From assembly GCA_017881545.1 (NCBI GenBank), contig JADGQU010000148.1:1-6331 (forward strand): a stretch of 6,331 nt of DNA. The letters are read 5' to 3'. The translations under genes were made by a program, and so were the position numbers. This document shows positions 1-6,124 of the stretch, piece by piece. The notes beneath the pieces are model-generated. The model did no database searches. It was not told the DNA's origin and saw nothing but the letters and a program-made list of their open reading frames with translations. How positions within the stretch are numbered: the stretch's first letter is position 1; each line of letters opens with the position of its first letter. Origin of the DNA: Gemmatimonadaceae bacterium (GTDB lineage Bacteria; Gemmatimonadota; Gemmatimonadetes; Gemmatimonadales; Gemmatimonadaceae).

Positions 1-1179
1 CTCCGCAATTGCGCTCGACTCGCGTGCCTCGGGCGAGTAGCTCGGGCAATCCGTCACGAGTCTCGAGCCCGGGAACTCCGCGACGACTGTCTCCCCTTCG
101 GTGACCCTGTACACCGGCTCGGCGATGACTTCGCCGATCACCGCGGCAGTGAGGTCCCACTTGGTGAGTATTTCACGAACGGAATCTTCCCGCCCCTTCT
201 TCGCGACGACGAGCATCCGCTCCTGCGACTCGCTGAGAAGGATCTCGTACGGCGACATCCCGCTTTCGCGCGTCGGCACCTTGGTGACGTCGATCGTCAC
301 GCCGACATCACCGCGCTCGGCCATCTCCGCCGACGACGACGTCAGCCCTGCGGCGCCCATGTCCTGAATCGCCACGATGTGCCCGCTCTTGATCAGCTCG
401 AGGCTCGCTTCGAGCAGAAGCTTCTCCGTGAACGGATCTCCGACCTGAATCCGCGGCCTCTTCGCATCGCTCGCCGCTGAGAGATCCTCGGACGCGAACG
501 ACGCGCCGTGAATCCCATCACGTCCGGTGCGCGCACCAACCGCCATGATCGGATTGCCGACGCCCTCGGCCTTGGCGCGAATGAGATCCTTTTCGTGCAA
601 CAGGCCGACGCACATCGCGTTGACGAGCGGATTGCCCGCGTAGGAGGGATCGAACACGATCTCGCCGGCGACGGTCGGAATCCCGACGCAATTGCCATAG
701 TCACCAACCCCCTTCACGACTCCGGAGAAGAGGTACCGCACGCGCGAATCCTCGAGGCTGCCAAACCGAAGCGAGTTGAGCATCGCGATCGGGCGCGCTC
801 CCATCGTGAAGACGTCGCGCAGAATTCCACCGACTCCGGTGGCCGCGCCCTGATACGGCTCGACGGCCGAGGGATGATTGTGCGACTCGATCTTGAAAGC
901 GACCGCGAGCCCGTCGCCGATGGATATCACGCCCGCGTTTTCGCCCGGACCCTGGAGCACGTATGGCGCGGTGGTCGGCAGCGTTTTCAGAGTGGGGCGC
1001 GAGTGCTTGTAAGAGCAGTGCTCACTCCAGAGGGCGCTGATGATTCCAAGCTCGGTGAAGGTTGGCGCGCGGCCGAGCATTGCGACCAGGCGCTCGTACT
1101 CCTGCTTCGTGAGTCCGTGCTCCGCGATGAGCGCCGGAGTGATTGTCGGATCCCCGGGCCGGGCCTTCACCTGGGACAT
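1..1179 (-). CDS. purL: Phosphoribosylformylglycinamidine synthase subunit PurL (small type), N-terminal 393 residues; runs off the window
   Basis: This is the synthetase subunit of FGAM synthase. It uses ATP and ammonia delivered by PurQ to convert FGAR to FGAM in cytosolic de novo purine synthesis. The visible part reads without a stop for 393 codons. Conserved small-PurL blocks are SEHCSYKHS (residues 52-60, His54), GPGENAGV (77-84), the nucleotide-binding block KIESHNHPSAVEPYQGAATG (96-115), GVGDYGNCVGIPTVAGE (157-173), GARTGRDGIHGASF (215-228) and IQDMGAAGLTSSSAEMA (271-287). Small PurL proteins are usually about 720-760 residues, so roughly half is present; it is cut by the window edge, not broken. 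The start directly follows the Shine-Dalgarno-poor end of purQ: stop TAG (1182-1180) is followed at once by ATG (1179-1177), suggesting reinitiation. It begins near residue one of the family with only a short leader before the first conserved block. PurS and PurQ, its partners, lie immediately upstream. Identification is certain. Confidence 0.97.
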   Translation of the reverse strand, partial: MSQVKARPGDPTITPALIAEHGLTKQEYERLVAMLGRAPTFTELGIISALWSEHCSYKHSRPTLKTLPTTAPYVLQGPGENAGVISIGDGLAVAFKIESHNHPSAVEPYQGAATGVGGILRDVFTMGARPIAMLNSLRFGSLEDSRVRYLFSGVVKGVGDYGNCVGIPTVAGEIVFDPSYAGNPLVNAMCVGLLHEKDLIRAKAEGVGNPIMAVGARTGRDGIHGASFASEDLSAASDAKRPRIQVGDPFTEKLLLEASLELIKSGHIVAIQDMGAAGLTSSSAEMAERGDVGVTIDVTKVPTRESGMSPYEILLSESQERMLVVAKKGREDSVREILTKWDLTAAVIGEVIAEPVYRVTEGETVVAEFPGSRLVTDCPSYSPEARESSAIAE

Positions 1180-1872
1180 CTAGGCGGCCACTCGGACGAG
1201 AATCGACTCTAGTAGTCGAACGCCGTCGCTGGAGCCGAGGAGCGGACTGCAGGCGCGCTCGGGGTGTGGCATCATGCCGAGCACGTTTCCGCCCTCGTTG
1301 ATGATTCCGGCGATGTTGCGTTCGGATCCGTTCGGGTTGGCGCCCGCGCTGATGGTGCCGTCAGCGTCAGCATATCTGAAGATGACGCGACCCTCCGCCT
1401 CGAGCTCTTCCAGAATATCTACCGGCGCTACGTAACGGCCGTCTCCGTGCGCGACAGGCATGCGGAGGATTTCGCCGGGCTCGTACAGGTTCGTGTACAT
1501 CGTGTCGCTGTTCTCGACCCGAATCCGGACCTCGGCGGAAACGAACTGAAGGTGCGAATTCCGCATGAGAGCGCCGGGAAGCAGGCCCGCCTCGCACGCG
1601 ATCTGGAAGCCGTTGCATATCCCCAGCACCGGACCGCCCGCTTTGGCGTGTGCGGCAACTTCCTGCATGATGGGGCTGAAGCGCGCGATCGCGCCGGCGC
1701 GGAGATAGTCGCCGTAGCTGAAGCCGCCGGGCAGAATGATGACGTCCGATCCCTGAAGGTCGTGATCCTTGTGCCAGATGTACGTCGCTTCTTCACCCAG
1801 GATGTCGGTGACCGCCTGGAACGCGTCGTAATCGCAGTTCGAGCCGGGGAAGGTGACGATTCCGAACTTCAT
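1180..1872 (-). CDS. purQ: Phosphoribosylformylglycinamidine synthase subunit PurQ (glutaminase)
   Basis: PurQ is the class I glutamine amidotransferase subunit of FGAM synthase. It hydrolyses glutamine and channels ammonia to PurL in the cytosol. The 230-residue product has the usual PurQ length. It opens with KFGIVTFPGSNCDYD (2-16), then ILPGGFSYGDYLRAGAIARF (46-65, oxyanion region), the nucleophile elbow GICNGFQ (84-90, Cys86) and the His-Glu pair in GMMPHPER (199-206, His203 and Glu205), giving a complete Cys-His-Glu triad. A longer in-frame opening extends back to about 2307, but it would read through purS and the end of pssA, and nothing in the extension resembles PurQ. The ATG at 1872-1870 is chosen because it matches the family N-terminus and forms an ATGA overlap with the purS stop. 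Only a weak GGCGGT lies upstream, so translation probably depends on coupling to purS. Its stop abuts the purL start. Confidence 0.97.
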   Translation of the reverse strand: MKFGIVTFPGSNCDYDAFQAVTDILGEEATYIWHKDHDLQGSDVIILPGGFSYGDYLRAGAIARFSPIMQEVAAHAKAGGPVLGICNGFQIACEAGLLPGALMRNSHLQFVSAEVRIRVENSDTMYTNLYEPGEILRMPVAHGDGRYVAPVDILEELEAEGRVIFRYADADGTISAGANPNGSERNIAGIINEGGNVLGMMPHPERACSPLLGSSDGVRLLESILVRVAA

Positions 1873-2126
1873 GCGGGCACCGCCGATTCGATGTCGAAAT
1901 CTTCCGTTACCGGATTCGCCAGGAGCTTGGCGCACATGTCCGTCACCGTGTCTTCCGCGGTGAGAGCATCGTAGGCGTCGGTCTCGACGATGATGTACCG
2001 TCCGACGTGAACGTCTTTCACCGCATTGAAGCCGAGTGTGCGCAACGCGTCCCGCACCGCGTTCCCTTGCGGGTCGAGAAGGCCTTTGCGTGGCGTGATG
2101 TGGACCGCGATGCGGAACTTCGCCAT
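1869..2126 (-). CDS. purS: Phosphoribosylformylglycinamidine synthase subunit PurS
   Basis: PurS is the small structural subunit that bridges PurQ and small-type PurL in the FGAM synthase complex and supports ammonia transfer. The 85-residue length is standard. Family features visible are the first strand with KFRIAVHITPRKGLLDPQGN (3-22), followed by the helix AVRDALRTLGF (23-33), the strand GRYIIVETDA (42-51) and the C-terminal LLANPVTEDFDIE block (68-80). The ATG at 2126-2124 shares one base with the pssA stop (TGATG). It is preceded by the best ribosome binding site in the window, GGAGGT at 2140-2135, eight bases upstream and inside the pssA coding end. Its own stop overlaps the purQ start as ATGA. 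Presence of PurS confirms the three-subunit FGAM synthase rather than the fused enzyme of enteric bacteria and eukaryotes. Confidence 0.96.
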   Translation of the reverse strand: MAKFRIAVHITPRKGLLDPQGNAVRDALRTLGFNAVKDVHVGRYIIVETDAYDALTAEDTVTDMCAKLLANPVTEDFDIESAVPA

Positions 2127-3103
2127 CAGGGCTGACCTCCGTCCGGACCGGGCGGCGGGGAAAAATTACCGGGGCCGCCGCGCGTCGAGTCGCCTGGACC
2201 AGGTGGACGGCGCCTTCTTTTCCGGCGGTGCGAACGTTGTCGGGCTTCGGTTCCCGTATCGACCACACCCGCGGCCGTGAGGAGCAAAGGCTCCTCGTCG
2301 TCGTCATCGTCGATCACGGGCGAGTCACCGCGCGGACGCCTGTCCATGAGACCGAAGATGACCGTTTTCGCCAGCCCGTACAAAACGTAGCAGACGAACG
2401 CCGGGAAATAGAATTCCTTCCTGAGGAACAAGACACCAATGAACGTGGTGACGACGACGAGCGTGCCGAGTACTTCGCTGATCTTTCTGAATCCGACGGT
2501 CGGAACCGCGGGGTACGACACGTTGCTGATCATCAGGAAAGCGAGCAGCAGCATCAGTCCACGCAGACCGGTGGTCCAGTTGAGGTCTCCGAGGATCGTC
2601 TGATTGTAAAGCGATGTCTGACTGAACCAGTAGTATGTCGCGAGCGTCATTCCGGCCGCGGGGCTCGGCAGCCCATGGAAATACTTTTTCGCGCGTCCCG
2701 CCTGTTCCACGTTGAAACGCGCGAGTCTGATCACCGCGCAGGCTGTGAAGAGGAAAGCGAAGATCCAGTCCCAGCCGTTTCTGTTGAGGACGGCGAAGTA
2801 CATGATCATCGCCGGGGCCAGTCCGAACGCTATCGCATCGACCAGCGAGTCGAGCTCTGATCCGAAACGCGACCCCGTTCCGGTCGCGCGCGCGACCCTG
2901 CCATCGAGCGCGTCACAGATACCGGCAAACACGACGTAGAGGCCGGCCGTATCGAACTCGCTCCGCGAGGCGGCGACGATCGCAAACATCCCGAAGAACA
3001 GACTCATCAAAGTGAATCCGTTCGGGAGGATGATCACACCTCGATTGCGAGGGCGATCGGCGTCTCCCCTGGGGGTCCGTCGCGAGTGATCGGGCGCGAC
3101 CAT
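2126..3103 (-). CDS. pssA: CDP-diacylglycerol--serine O-phosphatidyltransferase (phosphatidylserine synthase, membrane CDP-alcohol phosphotransferase type)
   Basis: This inner-membrane enzyme should condense CDP-diacylglycerol with serine to give phosphatidylserine and CMP. Numbering from the ATG at 3103 (325 residues), the CDP-alcohol phosphotransferase motif DxxDGxxARx8GxxxDxxxD is complete: Asp64, Asp67, Gly68, Ala71, Arg72, Gly81, Asp85 and Asp89. Several hydrophobic spans follow the family layout, at about 23-46, 89-106, 111-126, 179-195, 211-227 and 232-251. IRLARFN (125-131) and the HGLPSPAAGM block (143-152) are typical of PssA. Serine specificity also follows from the adjacent psd. 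A GTG at 3106 lies directly before the ATG (GTGATG); with GTG the overlap with psd is 4 nt, with ATG it is 1 nt, and ATG is preferred. The last 70 or so residues form a hydrophilic tail with an acidic run (265-271), a basic run (290-299) and Pro/Gly-rich sequence, beyond the catalytic domain. A different head-group substrate is possible but less likely. Confidence 0.92.
   Translation of the reverse strand: MVAPDHSRRTPRGDADRPRNRGVIILPNGFTLMSLFFGMFAIVAASRSEFDTAGLYVVFAGICDALDGRVARATGTGSRFGSELDSLVDAIAFGLAPAMIMYFAVLNRNGWDWIFAFLFTACAVIRLARFNVEQAGRAKKYFHGLPSPAAGMTLATYYWFSQTSLYNQTILGDLNWTTGLRGLMLLLAFLMISNVSYPAVPTVGFRKISEVLGTLVVVTTFIGVLFLRKEFYFPAFVCYVLYGLAKTVIFGLMDRRPRGDSPVIDDDDDEEPLLLTAAGVVDTGTEARQRSHRRKRRRRPPGPGDSTRGGPGNFSPPPGPDGGQP
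2135..2140 (-). promoter_or_regulatory. Strong Shine-Dalgarno sequence for purS, inside the pssA coding end
   Basis: On the minus strand the hexamer GGAGGT ends eight bases before the purS ATG. It is a near-perfect match to the anti-Shine-Dalgarno sequence and is read as Gly-Gly codons near the PssA C-terminus. None of the other starts in the window has a match this good, so purS can probably recruit ribosomes independently as well as through coupling. Seen directly; function is inferred. Confidence 0.75.
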
Positions 3104-3753
3104 CACTTTGGCAGATCCGCTAGAACCGTCACGCCAGCTGTCGTCGCGTCGCCGAGCTTCGCTTGCACTCGGGAGCCTGTTGGAATGAATACGTCCACCC
3201 GCGAGCCGAACCGGATGATCCCCATCCGGTCTCCCTGCTTCACCGTCTCAGCGAGTTTGCTGTAGGTGACAATCCGGCGCGCGATGAGTCCCGCGATCTG
3301 CCTCACGAGTATGCGGTAGTGAGGCGTCTCGATTCCGACCGACATCTGCTCGTTCTCCAGGCTCGACTTCTCCGCGGCCGCGTTGAAGAACTTGCCCTTG
3401 TTGTAGTGGATGTATTTGACGACGCCATCGACCGGGTACCGGTTCACGTGCACGTTGAACACGTTCATGAAAATCGAAAGCCTGATCGCGCGGCCGTGGA
3501 TGAAACCCGGCTCGTCGACCTCCGTGATCATGATCAGCTTGCCGTCGGCCGGCGACACGACGAGGGACTGACCACGGGCCCCGGTACGCTCGGGATCACG
3601 GAAGAAGTAGGCGACCCACAGCGCCACCAGGAGCAGAACGAACGCGAAAAGCCAGAGTCCCCACGAGCGCCTGCTGATTGCGAAACCGAAGGCGCCGGCG
3701 GCGATGACTGCGGCGATCGCAATGAAGAGGAGCCCTTCGCGCGCGAAGTTCAA
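3103..3753 (-). CDS. psd: Phosphatidylserine decarboxylase proenzyme, short (PSD-A) type
   Basis: Psd decarboxylates phosphatidylserine to phosphatidylethanolamine at the inner membrane, using a pyruvoyl group made by self-cleavage. The 216-residue product begins with the FAREG motif typical of this family (residues 3-7), has two hydrophobic segments (about 8-27 and 32-50), then RDPER (52-56) and VSPADGKL (66-73, with Asp70 a likely member of the Asp-His-Ser autoprocessing triad). NVFNVHVNRYPVDG (97-110) carries the probable His102. The cleavage site is Gly183-Ser184 in RFGSRVD, giving a large beta chain and an alpha chain of about 33 residues. The start is a TTG (3753-3751) in a TTGA overlap with the purC stop. 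It is accepted because FAREG follows immediately and no ATG or GTG is available nearby upstream in frame. No Shine-Dalgarno is visible, so expression probably depends on ribosomes finishing purC. Its stop overlaps pssA, the preceding enzyme of the pathway. Confidence 0.95.
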   Translation of the reverse strand: MNFAREGLLFIAIAAVIAAGAFGFAISRRSWGLWLFAFVLLLVALWVAYFFRDPERTGARGQSLVVSPADGKLIMITEVDEPGFIHGRAIRLSIFMNVFNVHVNRYPVDGVVKYIHYNKGKFFNAAAEKSSLENEQMSVGIETPHYRILVRQIAGLIARRIVTYSKLAETVKQGDRMGIIRFGSRVDVFIPTGSRVQAKLGDATTAGVTVLADLPK

Positions 3754-4691
3754 TGTGAGCTGTTGTGGTCGAGTGAGTGTCCGGTCAAGCGACGAAAAAT
3801 GTCGAGGTAGCGCTCGCTCGTGGCTTCAATCACGTCTTTCGGAAGCCGCGGCGGAGGATAATTCCCGTCCCATCGCCCAGCGCGTTTTTCCGCGTCCAGG
3901 TAATCGCGGAGCGGTTGCTTGTCGAAGCTTGGCTGCGCGTGTCCCGGCTCGTAACTGTCGGCCGGCCAGAAGCGCGAGCTGTCGGGAGTGAGCACTTCAT
4001 CCACCAATATAACCTTCTCGACCCCCTGGCCCCCAGTGCTCCCGACGCGCCCAAACTCGAACTTGGTGTCCGCGATGATGATCCCCCGCTTCGCCGCGAT
4101 TGCCCGGCCCGATTCGTAGATCTCGCGCGATAGTCTTTCCAACTCGCGCGCCGATGAGCTGCCAATCAGCGACCCCATTCGGTCGACGGTGATGTTCTCG
4201 TCGTGACCCTCGTCGGCTTTGGTCGCCGGGCTGAAGATCGGCGGATCGAGGCGGTCGGATTCGCGTAGCCCCTTGCTCAGAGCCTCGCCGGCGAGAGTGC
4301 CGCGTTCCTGGTATTCCTTCCACGCGGAGCCCGAGAGATAGCCGCGCACGACGCACTCGATGGGAAAAACCGTAGAGCGGCGGCAGAGCATCGCCCGGCC
4401 GGCGAGCTCCTGCTCGTGACCGCGGAGCTGGGGTACCTCGCGGACGATCTCGGTTGTGTTCGCCGACAACATGTGGTGGTCGACCTTGCCGTCGAGCTGG
4501 CGCAGCCACCACGCGGTGATCTGCGTCAGGACCGCGCCCTTGTGAGGTATGGTCTCCTCCATCACGACGTCGAACGCGCTCACGCGATCCGTCGCGACGA
4601 GGAGGAGCCGGTCGGCGTCGACCTCATACACGTCGCGCACCTTGCCGCGGCGGAAGGGAGTCAGCGGGAGTGCGCTTTCCTGCATCAGCAT
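3750..4691 (-). CDS. purC: Phosphoribosylaminoimidazole-succinocarboxamide synthase (SAICAR synthetase)
   Basis: PurC joins CAIR and aspartate with ATP to make SAICAR, a middle step of IMP synthesis, in the cytosol. The 313-residue product belongs to the longer, yeast Ade1-like form rather than the roughly 240-residue form of Bacillus and E. coli. Visible blocks are FRRGKVRDVYEV (13-24, nucleotide loop), ATDRVSAFDVVM (33-44), ECVVRGYLSGSAWKEYQ (112-128), PIFSPATKADEGHDENI (151-167) and IADTKFEFG (206-214). The C-terminal extension with SYEPGHAQPSFDKQPLRDYL (246-265) is also characteristic of the long form. The ATG at 4691 shares one base with the purB stop (TGATG) and has GAGG (4700-4697) five bases upstream; a second in-frame ATG two codons later (4685) is an alternative. 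The product is the substrate of PurB, encoded just upstream. The downstream neighbour psd overlaps it by 4 nt. Confidence 0.97.
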   Translation of the reverse strand: MLMQESALPLTPFRRGKVRDVYEVDADRLLLVATDRVSAFDVVMEETIPHKGAVLTQITAWWLRQLDGKVDHHMLSANTTEIVREVPQLRGHEQELAGRAMLCRRSTVFPIECVVRGYLSGSAWKEYQERGTLAGEALSKGLRESDRLDPPIFSPATKADEGHDENITVDRMGSLIGSSSARELERLSREIYESGRAIAAKRGIIIADTKFEFGRVGSTGGQGVEKVILVDEVLTPDSSRFWPADSYEPGHAQPSFDKQPLRDYLDAEKRAGRWDGNYPPPRLPKDVIEATSERYLDIFRRLTGHSLDHNSSH

Positions 4692-6124
4692 CAGACCCTC
4701 AGCTCATCCGGCTGGCGCGGTTTCGCGGTCTCCCCGGCAAAGAGGGGCGTGATCACGTCGCGAAGAAACTCGTCGACCTGTTCCGGCGCGCGCCCAACGA
4801 AGCGTTTGGGATCGATCACTCCTTCCAGATCCTTGAGCTTCACCCCGAACGATTTGTCCTTCGCAAGCCGGTCGAGGAGATCGTTTGAGTCGGCGCCATT
4901 CTTCATGGCGCTCGCGGCGGCAAGGCTGTGCTTTCTGATCGTCTCGTGCACGACCTGCCTGTCGCCGCCCGCGTGCACCGCGCGAACTATCAGCTGCTCC
5001 GTCGCCATGAACGGCAGTTCGGCTCGCAGGCGCCGTTCGATCACCGCCGGATGAACCTCGAGCCCGCTCGAGATGTTCGCCATCAGCAAGAGTACCGCGT
5101 CCGTAGCGAGGAACATTTCCGGAATCACGAGGCGGCGGTTGGCGCTGTCGTCCAGCGTCCGCTCGAAGTACTGGACGGCGTGCGTCTGATTGGCGTTTCC
5201 CTCGAGCGAGTTGACGAAGCGCGAGAGCGATGCGATCCGCTCCGCACGCATCGGATTTCGCTTGTACGCCATCGCCGACGATCCGACCTGCTCGCTCTCG
5301 AACGGCTCTTCCATCTCGCCGAATGACTGTAGCATGCGGATGTCACCGCTGAACTTGGCGGCGCTGGCCGCGATTCCCGCGACGACGGACAACACGAACG
5401 CGTCCAGCTTCCGCGTGTAGGTCTGCCCGGTCACCGGCAGCGGGGCGGGGAATGACACTCGCTCAGTCACGAGCCGATCGAGACGGCGAACCTTCTCGTG
5501 GTCCCCCGCGAACAGCTCGAGAAAGCTGGCCTGTGTTCCAGTCGTTCCCTTTACGCCGCGGAAGGGAAGCGTCCGCCGCCGGTAGTCGATCTCCTCGAGG
5601 TCGAGAACCAGGTCCTGCATCCAGAGCGTCGCTCGCTTTCCCACGGTGGTGAGCTGAGCCGGCTGAAGATGCGTGTACCCGAGCGTCGGCTGGTCGCGCC
5701 ACTGCTCGGCGAACGCCGTTAGAGAGCGGAGTACGTCGAGTATCCGACCGCGAAGAAGATCGAGTCCGCGCCGCATCAGGATCAGATCCGCGTTGTCGGT
5801 GACGTACGCGCTCGTCGCTCCGAGATGTATGAACGGCTTGGCCGCGGGCGCGACGTCGCCGAACGCATGGACGTGCGCCATCACGTCGTGCCGGAACCGC
5901 TTCTCGTAGGCTGACACCGCCTTGAAGTCGATCTTGTCGAGATTCGCGCGCATCTGCCGGATCGCTTCGTCCGGAATCGCGACGCCTAGCTCGCGCTCCG
6001 CCTCCGCCAACGCGAGCCAGAGACGGCGCCAGAGGCCGTAGCGAGTGGCCGGCGACCAGAGCTCCAGCATCGCTTGCGAAGCGTACCGCTCCGCGAGCGG
6101 CGAGCTATACCGGTCGGTGGCCAC
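4691..6124 (-). CDS. purB: Adenylosuccinate lyase, resembling the animal-type enzyme
   Basis: PurB catalyses two beta-eliminations that release fumarate: SAICAR to AICAR, and adenylosuccinate to AMP. It acts in the cytosol as a homotetramer in which active sites are built from several chains. The 477-residue product is nearer in length to human ADSL (484) than to Bacillus PurB (431). Visible features are RYSSPLAERYAS near the N-terminus (5-16), RHDVMAHVHAFG (78-89), HLGATSAYVTDNADL (100-114), THLQPAQLTTVGKR (151-164, His152 the likely general acid), RGVKGTTGTQASFLELF (189-205), TGQTYTRK (232-239), the fumarase/lyase signature GSSAMAYKRNPMRAER (281-296, with the catalytic serine at 282 or 283), FERTLDDSANRR (320-331) and RRLRAELPFMATE (364-376). 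Many blocks match human ADSL almost word for word. In the signature, Ala286 replaces the usual proline (MPYKRNP in human). The GTG start (6124) sits in a TAGTG overlap with the upstream gene and has no obvious ribosome binding site. Confidence 0.97.
   Translation of the reverse strand: MATDRYSSPLAERYASQAMLELWSPATRYGLWRRLWLALAEAERELGVAIPDEAIRQMRANLDKIDFKAVSAYEKRFRHDVMAHVHAFGDVAPAAKPFIHLGATSAYVTDNADLILMRRGLDLLRGRILDVLRSLTAFAEQWRDQPTLGYTHLQPAQLTTVGKRATLWMQDLVLDLEEIDYRRRTLPFRGVKGTTGTQASFLELFAGDHEKVRRLDRLVTERVSFPAPLPVTGQTYTRKLDAFVLSVVAGIAASAAKFSGDIRMLQSFGEMEEPFESEQVGSSAMAYKRNPMRAERIASLSRFVNSLEGNANQTHAVQYFERTLDDSANRRLVIPEMFLATDAVLLLMANISSGLEVHPAVIERRLRAELPFMATEQLIVRAVHAGGDRQVVHETIRKHSLAAASAMKNGADSNDLLDRLAKDKSFGVKLKDLEGVIDPKRFVGRAPEQVDEFLRDVITPLFAGETAKPRQPDELRV
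4696..4700 (-). promoter_or_regulatory. Shine-Dalgarno sequence for purC, inside the purB coding end
   Basis: On the minus strand GAGGG lies just before the first purC ATG, with a gap of five bases counted from GAGG. This spacing favours the ATG at 4691 and would still be workable for the second ATG at 4685. It is a moderate match, weaker than the one before purS. Confidence 0.5.

Noticed and set aside
508..1212. Plus-strand open frame of 234 codons opposite purL
   Set aside because: It lies antisense to highly conserved PurL codons. High third-position GC removes stops from the opposite strand, and the product resembles no family.
1264..1974. Plus-strand open frame of 236 codons opposite purQ and the end of purS
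   Set aside because: Antisense shadow of conserved genes; composition rich in Val, Arg, Asp and Ala as expected from reverse-complemented GC-rich codons, with no recognisable domain.
1873..2307. Long N-terminal extension of the purQ reading frame, giving a 375-residue product
   Set aside because: The extension overlaps all of purS and the pssA tail in another frame, is Arg/Ala-rich out-of-frame-type sequence, and PurQ proteins start at the MKFGIVTFPG position.
2281..2315. Repetitive tcg/tcc triplets that look like a microsatellite
   Set aside because: They are the antisense reading of the GAC/GAT/GAG codons for the acidic run in the PssA tail; too short and imperfect to call a tandem repeat.
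3163..3810. Plus-strand open frame of 215 codons opposite psd
   Set aside because: Antisense to an intact psd with a full set of family motifs; its charged, His/Arg/Asp-rich product looks like a mirrored hydrophobic gene, not a protein.
4416..5054. Plus-strand open frame of 212 codons spanning the purC/purB junction
   Set aside because: It crosses two intact minus-strand genes, has no ribosome binding site of note, and gives no recognisable product.
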